Shown here: positions 52,595-61,922 of the stretch, in pieces
Position numbering within the stretch: the stretch's first letter is position 1
Layout: each line of letters opens with the position of its first letter
NCBI RefSeq assembly: GCF_042920265.1
Contig: NZ_JBDQZI010000007.1
Location: 1-64,000 of the forward strand
Direction: 5' to 3'
Length of the DNA: 64,000 nt
Source of the DNA: Lysinibacillus_B sp042920265
Lineage (GTDB): Bacteria > Bacillota > Bacilli > Bacillales_A > Planococcaceae
The notes under the pieces: generated by a model
The model's database searches: none
What the model saw: the letters and a program-made list of their open reading frames with translations, nothing else
What the model was told of the DNA's origin: nothing
Position numbers and translations under genes: made by a program

Positions 52595-53038
52595 ATGATG
52601 AAAATTGCAGTGTCCACAAGTCTGATGAGCGCTTTTTACGTGACAGCAATGCTGAGAATATTAGACCTATTTAAATGGATTGATTGGAAGCCTACAAAAT
52701 TTTTAAATACCATTATTTCGGATGGTTTAACACGTTGGATTGCGTTATTTGTGATTTTGTTTGTTGTAAGTATCATTTTATTTATGATATTGCAATTTGT
52801 GCAGTTGCTTCCGCCCGTTGTATGGGCCATCATAATCGGTCTACTGATGGCCTTTTTAACGGAGTGGCTCATTTATGATTTACCTATGGAGAGAGCATCT
52901 TTTAAACGTTTATCGATCCCTTTCTTTGTCGTTGTACTCACAGCATTTGTCTTTCTTACAGAGACCGCGTCATTCCATCGTAAAAGCTTAGAAAATCGAA
53001 ATAAGTTGCCGTATGATACGTCTGCTATGGTAGAATAG
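52595..53038 (+). CDS. yqhR: YqhR-type membrane protein
   Basis: A 147-residue protein with four membrane segments, including WIALFVILFVVSIILFMILQFV and VVWAIIIGLLMAFLTEWLIYD. The place between yqhQ and aroQ matches yqhR. AAAGAGGTG precedes the ATG. Function unknown. Confidence 0.75.
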   Translation: MMKIAVSTSLMSAFYVTAMLRILDLFKWIDWKPTKFLNTIISDGLTRWIALFVILFVVSIILFMILQFVQLLPPVVWAIIIGLLMAFLTEWLIYDLPMERASFKRLSIPFFVVVLTAFVFLTETASFHRKSLENRNKLPYDTSAMVE

Positions 53039-53068
53039 TATGAGAATGAAAAAAAGGGAGAATGACGA

Positions 53069-53500
53069 ATGAAGCTTTTCGTATTAAACGGTCCAAATTT
53101 AAATCGTTTAGGTAAACGAGAGCCGGAAATTTACGGCTCCGAAAACCTAGACGATGTAAAAAATAACTGTATAGCATTAGCTCAACAATTCAATGCTACC
53201 ATCGATTTTCGTCAATCTAATCATGAAGGAGAGCTGATTGATTGGGTACATGAAGCAGAAGATACTGGGATTGATGGGATTGTTTTCAATCCAGGTGCTT
53301 ATACACATACGAGTATAGCGTTGCGCGATGCGATTGCAGCAGTGAATGTACCCGTCATTGAAGTACATATTTCTAATATCCATGCACGTGAATCATTCCG
53401 CCATGAATCAAAGCTTGCTGCAGAATGTGTTGGTCAAATTTGTGGCTTAGGTACGTTTGGTTATGAACTTGCACTGCGTAAGTTTTTACAAATGTCATAA
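53069..53500 (+). CDS. aroQ: 3-dehydroquinate dehydratase, type II
   Basis: Third step of the shikimate pathway. The 143-residue protein is of the dodecameric type II: LNGPNLNRLGKREPEIYG with the Asn and catalytic Tyr, RQSNHEGELIDWVHEA near residue 50, NPGAYTHTSIALRDAI near 75, and EVHISNIHARESFRH near 100 with the catalytic His. AAAGGGAG precedes the ATG. It corresponds to yqhS. Confidence 0.96.
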   Translation: MKLFVLNGPNLNRLGKREPEIYGSENLDDVKNNCIALAQQFNATIDFRQSNHEGELIDWVHEAEDTGIDGIVFNPGAYTHTSIALRDAIAAVNVPVIEVHISNIHARESFRHESKLAAECVGQICGLGTFGYELALRKFLQMS

Positions 53501-53515
53501 GGGGGAATAATAAGC

Positions 53516-54574
53516 ATGAAGTTAGCCAAATTAAGACAGCAATTAATTGATAAAAATATAGACGCTTTGCTCATTACGAATGAATTTAATCGTCGCTATA
53601 TGACCGGTTTTACAGGTACAGCAGGTGTAGCGATTGTTTCGCAAAGTGATGCGGTGTTTATTACGGATTTCCGCTATACAGGGCAAGCAACTGCCCAAGT
53701 AAAGGATTTCCGCATTGTGCAACATAAGGGAACAATTTTTGAAGAAATCGCAAACCAAGTCGCACAAATGAACATTAAAACGCTTGGTTTTGAAAAAGAC
53801 GCTATGACCTATGGCATGTATGAATTATATAATAAGAGCGTAAAAGTGGATTTAGTGCCGATTTCAGGATTAATTGAAAAAATTCGCTTGATAAAGACTA
53901 CTGAAGAGATTAATATTATTAAGGTTGCATGTGAAATTGCAGATCATGCATTTACACATATTTTAGATTTCATCAAGCCTGGTAAAACAGAGCTTGAGGT
54001 GTCGAATGAACTTGAATTTTTCATGCGTAAACAAGGTGCTACAAGCTCATCTTTTGACATCATTGTAGCGAGTGGCGTGCGTTCGGCATTACCACATGGT
54101 GTTGCGACAGATAAGTTAATCGAAAAAGGTGATTTTGTAACGCTTGATTTCGGTGCATTATATAATGGTTATATTTCAGACATTACACGTACCATTGCTG
54201 TTGGCCAGCCTTCAGAAAAGCTTGTGGAGATGTACAATGTTGTATTGGAATCGCAAGTTTTAGCGCTCGAAAAAGTAGGTCCGAGCATGACAGGGATTGA
54301 AGCGGATGCCGTAGCGCGTAATTATTTAACAGCAAAAGGCTACGGTGAAGCATTCGGTCATTCCACAGGGCATGGGATTGGCTTAGAAGTGCACGAAGGA
54401 CCAGGGCTTTCGTTCCGCTCTGAAACGGTATTAGAACCGGGTATGACGGTAACGATTGAACCGGGTGTTTACTTACCTGGCATTGGTGGCGTTCGTATCG
54501 AGGATGATATTTTAATCACAGAAACGGGTAATGAAAGATTAACGCATTCGACGAAGGAATTAATTATTTTATAA
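53516..54574 (+). CDS. yqhT: Xaa-Pro peptidase family (M24), YqhT type
   Basis: A 352-residue metallopeptidase. The N-terminal creatinase-like domain (residues 1-125) is followed by the pita-bread catalytic domain with ligands in LDFGALYNGYISDITRT (two Asp near 214), FGHSTGHGIGLEVHEGPG (His near 283), TIEPGVYLPG (Glu near 317) and GGVRIEDD (Glu near 331). It cleaves the N-terminal residue before proline. Directly between aroQ and efp, as in B. subtilis; proximity to efp fits a role with proline-containing peptides, though that is inference. Confidence 0.93.
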   Translation: MKLAKLRQQLIDKNIDALLITNEFNRRYMTGFTGTAGVAIVSQSDAVFITDFRYTGQATAQVKDFRIVQHKGTIFEEIANQVAQMNIKTLGFEKDAMTYGMYELYNKSVKVDLVPISGLIEKIRLIKTTEEINIIKVACEIADHAFTHILDFIKPGKTELEVSNELEFFMRKQGATSSSFDIIVASGVRSALPHGVATDKLIEKGDFVTLDFGALYNGYISDITRTIAVGQPSEKLVEMYNVVLESQVLALEKVGPSMTGIEADAVARNYLTAKGYGEAFGHSTGHGIGLEVHEGPGLSFRSETVLEPGMTVTIEPGVYLPGIGGVRIEDDILITETGNERLTHSTKELIIL

Positions 54575-54591
54575 TATTTGGAGGAATAAAA

Positions 54592-55149
54592 ATGATTTCA
54601 GTAAATGATTTCCGTACAGGCTTAACAATTATCGTTGATGGTAACTTATACCGCGTGTTAGATTTCCAACACGTAAAACCAGGTAAAGGTGCTGCGTTTG
54701 TACGCTCTAAATTACGTAACTTACGTAACGGTAACGTACAAGAAAAAACATTCCGCGCTGGTGAAAAAGTAGAAAAAGCGATGATTGAAAACCGTAAAAT
54801 GCAATACCTTTATGCACAAGGTGACGAGCATGTATTTATGGATATGGAATCTTACGATCAAACAACTTTAGCTGCTTCTCAAATTGAAGAAGAGTTAAAA
54901 TATTTACTTGAAAACATGGAAGTACACATTCAATCTTACCAAGGCGAAATGTTAGGTATCGAGTTACCAAACACGGTAACATTAACAGTTGCTGAAACGG
55001 AGCCAGGTATTAAAGGTGATACAGCTTCAGGTGGTTCTAAACCAGCCAAAATGGAAACAGGCTTAATTGTTAACGTACCATTCTTCGTAAACGAAGGCGA
55101 CAAGTTAATCATCAACACAACTGAAGGTTCTTACGTTTCACGTGCTTAA
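54592..55149 (+). CDS. efp: Elongation factor P
   Basis: EF-P rescues ribosomes stalled at polyproline. The 185-residue protein has three domains: ISVNDFRTGLTIIVDGNLYRVLDFQHVKPGKGAAFVRSKLRN with Lys32 in PGKG at the tip that is modified in Bacillus, the middle domain (QKTFRAGEKVEKA, DMESYDQTTL), and the C-terminal GIELPNTVTLTVAETEPGIKGDTASGGSKPA. GGAGG precedes the ATG. Codon use is biased as for abundant proteins. Confidence 0.97.
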   Translation: MISVNDFRTGLTIIVDGNLYRVLDFQHVKPGKGAAFVRSKLRNLRNGNVQEKTFRAGEKVEKAMIENRKMQYLYAQGDEHVFMDMESYDQTTLAASQIEEELKYLLENMEVHIQSYQGEMLGIELPNTVTLTVAETEPGIKGDTASGGSKPAKMETGLIVNVPFFVNEGDKLIINTTEGSYVSRA

Positions 55150-55156
55150 TATAATA

Positions 55157-55190
55157 CTCACACCCATTCTTTTCGAATGGGTGTTTTTTC
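55157..55190 (+). terminator. Terminator of efp
   Basis: ACACCCATTC pairs with GAATGGGTGT around a 5-nt loop and is followed by T residues. Confidence 0.85.
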
Positions 55191-55321
55191 TTTGGGGAAA
55201 TTAAGGGGTACCTATAGTTTCGCTATGTTATTACCTCTGTTTTTTAGAAATACCAATTTTTTCAGGAACTTCTTGAAGCTGTATTCGTACTAATTATAGA
55301 GAGGGAAAAGGAGATGAGATT

Positions 55322-57697
55322 GTGAATAAGAAGATGGCGCTATTGTTTAGCTTGCTTATGTTTTTCATTATAAGCTTTCCGTACAGTGAAGCATTTGCTA
55401 GTGCACAGCTAGATGTACAAGCAGAGATTGGTATAAACAATAAAATTAAACAAGAGCGGGCAACCCCGCTCACAGTCACGATTACAAATAACGGAGATAG
55501 CTTTTCCGGTGACTTTGTGATTGACGCGGAAGTGAGTTATAGTTTGGGGTCTGCACTTGTTTTTCCATTAGACATCGGAAGTGGGGAAAGTAAAACATTC
55601 CAAATTTATTTAGATGGCTATTCGGATAACTTAATGTATACAATGCCGAGGGAAGATTATTTCCACTTCTATGAGGGTGGCATTGAAAAAGGTAAGAAAG
55701 TAGACTACTCCGGTGATCATTATGTGACACCGAGAATGTTGGACTATGATGCACAACTGCTATTTGTTGTGACAAATAATGAGGACCGCCTTGGTGGCGT
55801 GAAAAGGCTTAATCAGTTTACGGCTATGAATACGGAAATCATCTTTATTAATAATCCGAGTAATGCGTATTTAGCTGAAGATCCACGTGCACTTCAAATG
55901 GTTGATTATATTTTATTTGATGAGATAGCGATAAGCGACCTAAGCGATAAGCAACAGCAAGCGTTATATAGCTGGGTGCAACAAGGTGGTACGGTATTAG
56001 TTGGTGCCAATGACTTTGGCGCGGGCGCAGCAGGCGTATTTGAAGCGAGCTTACCGCTTGTTTTAGGCAATACAACAGCGACTATCACAGCAGATGAATT
56101 GGCTAGCATCACAAACAACGGTGTGTTTACAGCGGATATAGCGGTAAACAATGCCACATTAAAGGATGCTGCCGCGAATCACCTCTTGGTAAATGGTAAA
56201 ATGTTGATGGCCGAAACACAAATTGGTAAAGGTCGTATTATGCAAACGACATTTTCTTTAGGAGATGAACCGCTTTCGAGTATGGCGGGTTATGGTAAAT
56301 TATTGGCGGAAATATTAGCGTTAACAAATTACAATCATCAATTTAACGGATATCAAAGTGCTGCTGGCTATGGAGCGAACTGGATGCACTTAAATGAATT
56401 ATTCCCATCATTTAAATTTACTTCTGGTTGGGTTATTGCGATTATTATTATTTATATTATAGTTATTGGTCCTGTTCTTTACTTTATATTAAAGCGTTTT
56501 GATAAGCGTGAAAAAATGTGGGTGTATGTCCCAATTGCAGCGATTGTAACATCGTTATTGTTCTTCGTATTTGGTGCAAAAGATCGACTATTAAACCCTC
56601 AAATACAGCAAATGGCCCTTTATGAAGTCCAAGAAGATGGCACGTTAATCGGCTCTTATACAAATGCCCTTTTATCTAACAAAGGCGGTGATTTTGTATT
56701 TGAAACCGATGCACAAACGACAGCGGTCGCTTATGGTGCTCACAGTAATCTAACATCTAGTGAACTACACAAAAAATCATACATTCAACAAATAGCTAAT
56801 GGACAACGATTAACGTTAAATAATATGGATTATTGGTCTGTTCAATCAATTGTTGGGAAAACCACGATTAGCGAAGCAGGAAAGCTCGATGTAAAACTGA
56901 CATTATCGAACGGTATTTTATCTGGTACAGTCACGAATAACTTACCGGTGGATTTAAAGCAAGTGAAAGTATTAAGCGGCGTAAAGGAATATGAACTCGG
57001 GGATATTAAAGCGAATGAAACGATTGACGTGAAGCAAGACATCAAATCCCAAACATTGTCAGCACCGATTCATAACTACTCGTATCAACACAATTTTTCT
57101 TCGGATGAAGAACTATTCAATACAAAGTTAGACAATATGAAAGGGTCTGCAATCGAATCTGTGTTGAATCAAAACAAACCTGTGATTGTTGGTTGGTCCG
57201 ATGTCTCGCTAGTCCCAGTGCAGCTAGTAGGAAATGCTGAAACGACAGCGATGAGCTATTTTGTACAATCCATTTCCCCTGAAGTGATTCTAAAAGGGGA
57301 TGTGACGTTTACAGTGGATGATATTATAGCAAATATCGAACCGCTCGATATGGCTAGGCACGGATATATTGAAAATAATGATATTTACAATGCGTATATT
57401 AGTGATGGTGAGTTCCGAGTAATCTATGAATTAATAGCGGATATCGATATGGCAAACATTGCATTAGATTCACTACAACTTAAATACAAAGACAGCGTGA
57501 TATATACGGAAGTGTATAATCATAAAACAGATTCTTATGAACCGCTGGATAGTGCTAAAGTGACATTAACCGAAAATGTGGAAAATTATATGAATGCTGA
57601 ACGTCAACTTATATTGAAGGTGTCACGCGTCGGTATGGATGATGGCATGCCCGTACAGCTTCCTACGTTTGAACTGAAGGGAGTAGTGAAAAAATGA
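55322..57697 (+). CDS. Large secreted/membrane protein, first gene of the ABC-MoxR operon
   Basis: A 791-residue protein: signal peptide (residues 1-26, ending EAFASA), a beta-rich ectodomain, a segment of the class I amidotransferase-like fold (MVDYILFDEIAISDLSDKQQQALYSWVQQGGTVLVGA near residue 200) without catalytic residues, two membrane helices (GWVIAIIIIYIIVIGPVLYFIL near 370 and VYVPIAAIVTSLLFFVFG near 400), then a long beta-rich C-terminal part. The GTG start follows GGAGATGAG. It overlaps the ABC ATPase gene by 4 bp. No named function; probably the surface partner of the transporter. Confidence 0.75.
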   Translation: MNKKMALLFSLLMFFIISFPYSEAFASAQLDVQAEIGINNKIKQERATPLTVTITNNGDSFSGDFVIDAEVSYSLGSALVFPLDIGSGESKTFQIYLDGYSDNLMYTMPREDYFHFYEGGIEKGKKVDYSGDHYVTPRMLDYDAQLLFVVTNNEDRLGGVKRLNQFTAMNTEIIFINNPSNAYLAEDPRALQMVDYILFDEIAISDLSDKQQQALYSWVQQGGTVLVGANDFGAGAAGVFEASLPLVLGNTTATITADELASITNNGVFTADIAVNNATLKDAAANHLLVNGKMLMAETQIGKGRIMQTTFSLGDEPLSSMAGYGKLLAEILALTNYNHQFNGYQSAAGYGANWMHLNELFPSFKFTSGWVIAIIIIYIIVIGPVLYFILKRFDKREKMWVYVPIAAIVTSLLFFVFGAKDRLLNPQIQQMALYEVQEDGTLIGSYTNALLSNKGGDFVFETDAQTTAVAYGAHSNLTSSELHKKSYIQQIANGQRLTLNNMDYWSVQSIVGKTTISEAGKLDVKLTLSNGILSGTVTNNLPVDLKQVKVLSGVKEYELGDIKANETIDVKQDIKSQTLSAPIHNYSYQHNFSSDEELFNTKLDNMKGSAIESVLNQNKPVIVGWSDVSLVPVQLVGNAETTAMSYFVQSISPEVILKGDVTFTVDDIIANIEPLDMARHGYIENNDIYNAYISDGEFRVIYELIADIDMANIALDSLQLKYKDSVIYTEVYNHKTDSYEPLDSAKVTLTENVENYMNAERQLILKVSRVGMDDGMPVQLPTFELKGVVKK

Positions 57698-58644
57698 TTG
57701 AAATTAAAGGACTCACAAAGAAATATGGACAGTTTACTGCGCTCAATCAGTTAGATTTGGTCATTCCAGAAGGCGTTGTGTTCGGCTTTGTTGGGGCAAA
57801 TGGGGCAGGGAAATCTACAACGTTTTCGATTCTTTCTACCCTTTTAGCACCGACGAGTGGGACGGCACATGTAAATGGGATTAATGTCGTAGAAAATCCA
57901 GTCGAAGTGCGGAGACAGCTCGGGTATATGCCAGACTTTTTCGGTGTTTATGACCAATTAAAAGCTGAGGAATATTTAGATTTTTACGGTGCAAGTTATG
58001 GTCTTTCTGCAAAAGAGCGAGAAAAGCTAATTCCAGAGCTATTGGAACTTGTCAATTTAACGGATAAACGGTATGAGTATGTCGACTTATTGTCCCGAGG
58101 GATGAAACAGCGACTTTGTTTAGCGAGAACACTTATTCATGACCCAAAAGTGCTCATATTAGATGAGCCAGCATCTGGGTTAGATCCGCGAGCTCGTAGT
58201 GAAATGCGTGATATTTTAAAGCATTTAAAAACACTCGGCAAAACGATTTTAATTTCGTCGCATATTTTACCTGAACTGGCGGAGATGTGTGATGAGCTTG
58301 GTGTGCTGGATAAAGGCCGTTTAATTGCGCAGGGAAATGTAGCAGCGATTCAAGCGCAGTTAACAGGGGATAAAGAAATGACCATTAAAGTGATGGGCGA
58401 TGTAGCACGTGCAGTTCGACATTTCGAAGAGGACCCGAATATTAGCGCCATTGAAGCACATGCGGAAGAAGGCATCATTACGTTTTTATATCGAGGCTCA
58501 AAAGAAGAACAGGTGGAAATGTTGAAAAAAGCGCTGTTAGCCGATATTGCTATTTACAGTGCCAATGAAGTCGAAAAAGATTTAGAGGACATTTTTATGG
58601 CGATTACGAAGGAGGCGCAAAACAATGATGCAAAAACTGTATAA
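57694..58644 (+). CDS. ABC transporter ATP-binding protein
   Basis: A 316-residue ABC ATPase. Walker A is GANGAGKST near residue 38, the signature is LSRGMKQRL near 136 (Arg where LSGG is usual), Walker B is VLILDEP near 154 and the H-loop is SSHILPE near 189. The C-terminal extension of about 90 residues (TIKVMGDVARAVRHFEEDPN onward) is typical of exporters of the CcmA/NatA type. Overlaps the permease by 20 bp. Confidence 0.92.
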   Translation: MIEIKGLTKKYGQFTALNQLDLVIPEGVVFGFVGANGAGKSTTFSILSTLLAPTSGTAHVNGINVVENPVEVRRQLGYMPDFFGVYDQLKAEEYLDFYGASYGLSAKEREKLIPELLELVNLTDKRYEYVDLLSRGMKQRLCLARTLIHDPKVLILDEPASGLDPRARSEMRDILKHLKTLGKTILISSHILPELAEMCDELGVLDKGRLIAQGNVAAIQAQLTGDKEMTIKVMGDVARAVRHFEEDPNISAIEAHAEEGIITFLYRGSKEEQVEMLKKALLADIAIYSANEVEKDLEDIFMAITKEAQNNDAKTV

Positions 58645-59485
58645 TCCTGTATTGATGAAAGAATTGAAATTGCGCTTTCGTTTCTTTAAAAGTATTACGG
58701 GTCTCATGTTTTATTTATTGGCGCTATGTATCGTAGTCATTGGTTTCTTCATGATTGTGACACAATTTTCAGGTACGGGTTATTTTAGACCGTCTGAAAG
58801 TCTTTACTTGTTTATGATGATTTCTGTGTTACAAATGGGGCTCGTAATGTTTATCACGCCTGGTTTAACAGCTGGGGCAATTAGTACAGAGCGTGAAAAG
58901 CAAACATTGAATATGTTACTCATGACAACACAAAGCTCGTGGCAAATTATTTTTGGGAAATTAACATCTTCTATTGCCTTTTTAGGGTTATTGTTAATGG
59001 CCGGTTTACCGATTTACAGTATCGTCTTTTTATTCGGTGGTGTTTCACCAACACAGTTATTAACAATTTTCTTCTTTTATTTTGTCACAATGGTAGCAAT
59101 CGGCAGTATCGGGATCTTTTTCTCGACAGTCATCAAACGTACGATTACGTCGATGATTGCCACATATGGCGCGATGATTTTTTTAGGCGGCTTTACAGCA
59201 TTTTTCTTCTTTATCGGTATTGTAATTGACCAGTCGGCGATGGCAACAATGAGCTCAAGTCAAACTTACACACCGTTCTCACCGATTACGTATTTTTGGG
59301 CAAGTATTAATCCAGGCGCGCTCATGTTAACGATTTTATCGAGTGATATGCAAGAAGGTCTTTATTCAACTGTCGGTGTTCGACTGCCTATTTGGATTCC
59401 GTATTTAATTTTCTATGTAGGTGTAACGGTGACAATGCTTGTGCTTTCAGTGAAAAAACTTCGTGTCAATATGAAACGAGGATAA
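58625..59485 (+). CDS. ABC transporter permease, ABC-2 type
   Basis: A 286-residue membrane protein with six helices. NPVLMKELKLRFRFFKS is the usual cytoplasmic amphipathic start, and ITPGLTAGAISTEREKQTLNMLLMTTQSSWQIIFGKL near residue 78 is the diagnostic ABC-2 segment that faces the ATPase. Pairs with the preceding gene as an exporter. The cargo is not known. Confidence 0.9.
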   Translation: MMQKLYNPVLMKELKLRFRFFKSITGLMFYLLALCIVVIGFFMIVTQFSGTGYFRPSESLYLFMMISVLQMGLVMFITPGLTAGAISTEREKQTLNMLLMTTQSSWQIIFGKLTSSIAFLGLLLMAGLPIYSIVFLFGGVSPTQLLTIFFFYFVTMVAIGSIGIFFSTVIKRTITSMIATYGAMIFLGGFTAFFFFIGIVIDQSAMATMSSSQTYTPFSPITYFWASINPGALMLTILSSDMQEGLYSTVGVRLPIWIPYLIFYVGVTVTMLVLSVKKLRVNMKRG

Positions 59486-59497
59486 GGAGGAGCTAGC

Positions 59498-60916
59498 ATG
59501 GAGGAAAAGAAAAGGCTATGGCAAGCTGTCTTTGCTGCGCGCCGTAGTCTACTCCTTGAAAAATTGATACTGGGTGCTCAAAAAGGACTGCTTTACGCGG
59601 TCCTTTCGGCTACTATCGTGTATATCATTTCACGTCTATTTGTTTTACCGTATTATAGCCGTGTAGCGATAGGTGCGGCGGTCCTCGCGTTTTTATGGCA
59701 ACTGATGCGTGTTATGACGAATCGGCTGACGAAGAAAGATGCACTGATTTTATTTGATGCCTACTTTACGCATAATGAGCTACTGACAGCTTTAACAGCA
59801 AAGGAAGAAAATGGGCTCGTTCAAACTTTAATGAAGCAAGCGTCTGTGCAAAAAGAGCAAGCGTTACAGGCGTTTAAAAAGCGACCAAAAAAATTGTTGC
59901 AACCGAAAGTACTTGCGACGACATGTGGTCTGTTTGTTTTACTGTTAGGTTTAATCGCGCTGCCTGCTACTACACAACAAGAAGCAAAAGTAGTAGAAGC
60001 AGACCGGGCGATTACGAAAAAAATTGATCAAGAGATGGAAGAACAGTTAAAGAAAGAGTTGTCAGAGAAGACGAAGAAAGAATTGGAAGAACTAAAGAAA
60101 ACGCTGGAGGAAGCTGAAACGAGCGAGCAAGCGTTAAAAGAGCTTGTCAAAAAGCAAAAAGAATTGATGAAGCAAGAACAACAACTTGCTGAACAACAGC
60201 AAAAGAACGAATTGTCAGCAGGCGAGCTACAGCAATTAAATGAGCTTGCTTCTTTAAATAAAGAACTAGCTTCTGCAGCAGGTGAGGCGCAAAGTTCGTT
60301 GAGTAAGCTTGGAAAACCAATTGATTTAAACTTGCAAAAAACAATTGCGAATATGAATCCATCGTCTTCATTAAGCCAAAGTACTGGTCAATCAGGCACG
60401 ACAAGCGCAAACGGACAGCAAAATACGAACAATAACGGCTCACAAAGTAATGGCAGTGGGCAAAGTGGAAGCTCAGGTCAAGGTACAAATCAAGGCCAAT
60501 CATCTACGAATAGTGGCAACAGCTCAGGGCAATCTGGCGGCAGTAGTCAAGGACAAGGACAAGGTCAAGGTCAAGGCTCTGGTAGCGGTGCTGGTTCTGG
60601 CAGTGGTTCGGGAAGTGGTAGCGGTGGCAAAGGTGGTTTAATGGGCGGCACAGGTTCTGGCGGTCGTGATTTATTAGCGGTTCCGCATCGTATTGGTGGG
60701 TCAAGTGATACGACAGTGGATTCTGGCAAAATAGGTGAAGGCGATACGATTGAAGAAAAAGGTTACGTTCCTGCGACAAGAGGTGACGTGCGCCCATACG
60801 AAGAGGTAGTTGGCACATACAAAGATAGCTATATGCAATCTACTGAACGCTTGCAGCTGCCGAGTGATTTACAGCAAATGGTGCAACATTATTTTACATC
60901 AATAGAAACAGACTAG
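59498..60916 (+). CDS. Membrane coiled-coil protein with Ser/Gly/Gln-rich domain
   Basis: A 472-residue protein: two membrane helices near residues 28-75 and one near 148-165, a long Lys/Glu coiled coil (about 165-260), a low-complexity stretch of Ser, Gly, Gln, Asn and Thr (about 285-385, including short GQ and GS repeats), and a C-terminal conserved end (RGDVRPYEEVVGTYKDSYMQSTERLQLP, QQMVQHYFTSIE). That end is found in proteins encoded next to MoxR/DUF58 genes. GGAGGAGC precedes the ATG. Confidence 0.75.
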   Translation: MEEKKRLWQAVFAARRSLLLEKLILGAQKGLLYAVLSATIVYIISRLFVLPYYSRVAIGAAVLAFLWQLMRVMTNRLTKKDALILFDAYFTHNELLTALTAKEENGLVQTLMKQASVQKEQALQAFKKRPKKLLQPKVLATTCGLFVLLLGLIALPATTQQEAKVVEADRAITKKIDQEMEEQLKKELSEKTKKELEELKKTLEEAETSEQALKELVKKQKELMKQEQQLAEQQQKNELSAGELQQLNELASLNKELASAAGEAQSSLSKLGKPIDLNLQKTIANMNPSSSLSQSTGQSGTTSANGQQNTNNNGSQSNGSGQSGSSGQGTNQGQSSTNSGNSSGQSGGSSQGQGQGQGQGSGSGAGSGSGSGSGSGGKGGLMGGTGSGGRDLLAVPHRIGGSSDTTVDSGKIGEGDTIEEKGYVPATRGDVRPYEEVVGTYKDSYMQSTERLQLPSDLQQMVQHYFTSIETD

Positions 60917-60926
60917 GGGGATGGCT

Positions 60927-61922
60927 ATGGCTTTTCATGAACAACAATACGAACAAATGAGTAAACATATACTCGCAGTAAGAGAGGAAATCGGCAAGTT
61001 TATCGTCGGGCAAGAAGAAGCAGTCGAGTTTACGCTCTATGGGATTTTAGCAGATGGGCATGTGCTGTTAGAAGGGTTGCCTGGACTTGGGAAAACGATG
61101 CTCGTTCGTACGATTGCTAACGTACTGGAGCTGAGCTTTTCTCGCATTCAATTTACGCCCGATTTAATGCCAGCAGATATTACAGGAACGAGCATGATTG
61201 AACGTTTAGAAAATGGCAAGCAGCAGTTTACATTTCAAAAAGGACCGGTTTTCAGTCAGATTGTGCTAGCTGATGAAATTAACCGAGCAACACCGAAAAC
61301 GCAAAGTGCATTACTTGAAGCGATGGGCGAAAAAACGGTAACGGTACTTGGCGATACGAGGCCAATGGAACGACCATTTTTTGTGTTAGCTACACAAAAT
61401 CCAATTGAAATGGAAGGGACGTACCCACTGCCAGAAGCACAGCTTGACCGTTTCTTATGTAAAGTGTTGCTTCCGTACCCTTCTAAGCAACATTTGTTAA
61501 CGATTATGGAACGGACGACAGGTGCTACGTCGGCTGAGCTTTCAAAAGTAATGGATACGGAACAGTTACTACAGGCACAGCAAATGGCAAAAGAAGTCAT
61601 GATTGCACAGGATATTCTTGCTTATGCGGTAGATATTGTCACAGCGACGAATCCATTTGATACGAGTGCTCTTGATGAAGTGAAGCAATTTGTGCAATAT
61701 GGTAGTGGTCCGCGGGGGGTGCAAAGTGTCATTAAACTTGCAAAGGCACGCGCGCTAATGAATGGACGTTTCCATGTATCGATAGCAGATATTAAAGCGG
61801 TAGCAAAACCTGCCCTTCGTCACCGCATTTTACTCAATTATGAAGGAGAAGCGGCGGAGAAAACAACGGATGATATAGTGGAGATTATTTTAACAAAAGT
61901 ACAGCAAGGAGCATTTGTATGA
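60927..61922 (+). CDS. MoxR-family AAA+ ATPase
   Basis: A 331-residue chaperone-like ATPase. Walker A is LLEGLPGLGKTMLVRTIA near residue 48, FTPDLMPADITGT lies next, Walker B is IVLADEINRATPKTQSALLEAM near 115, and sensor 1 is LATQNPIEMEGTYPLPEAQLDRF. MoxR proteins act on VWA proteins encoded beside them. The ATG at 60927 is preferred to 60921, which touches the GGGGG ribosome site. Overlaps the DUF58 gene by 4 bp. Confidence 0.94.
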   Translation: MAFHEQQYEQMSKHILAVREEIGKFIVGQEEAVEFTLYGILADGHVLLEGLPGLGKTMLVRTIANVLELSFSRIQFTPDLMPADITGTSMIERLENGKQQFTFQKGPVFSQIVLADEINRATPKTQSALLEAMGEKTVTVLGDTRPMERPFFVLATQNPIEMEGTYPLPEAQLDRFLCKVLLPYPSKQHLLTIMERTTGATSAELSKVMDTEQLLQAQQMAKEVMIAQDILAYAVDIVTATNPFDTSALDEVKQFVQYGSGPRGVQSVIKLAKARALMNGRFHVSIADIKAVAKPALRHRILLNYEGEAAEKTTDDIVEIILTKVQQGAFV

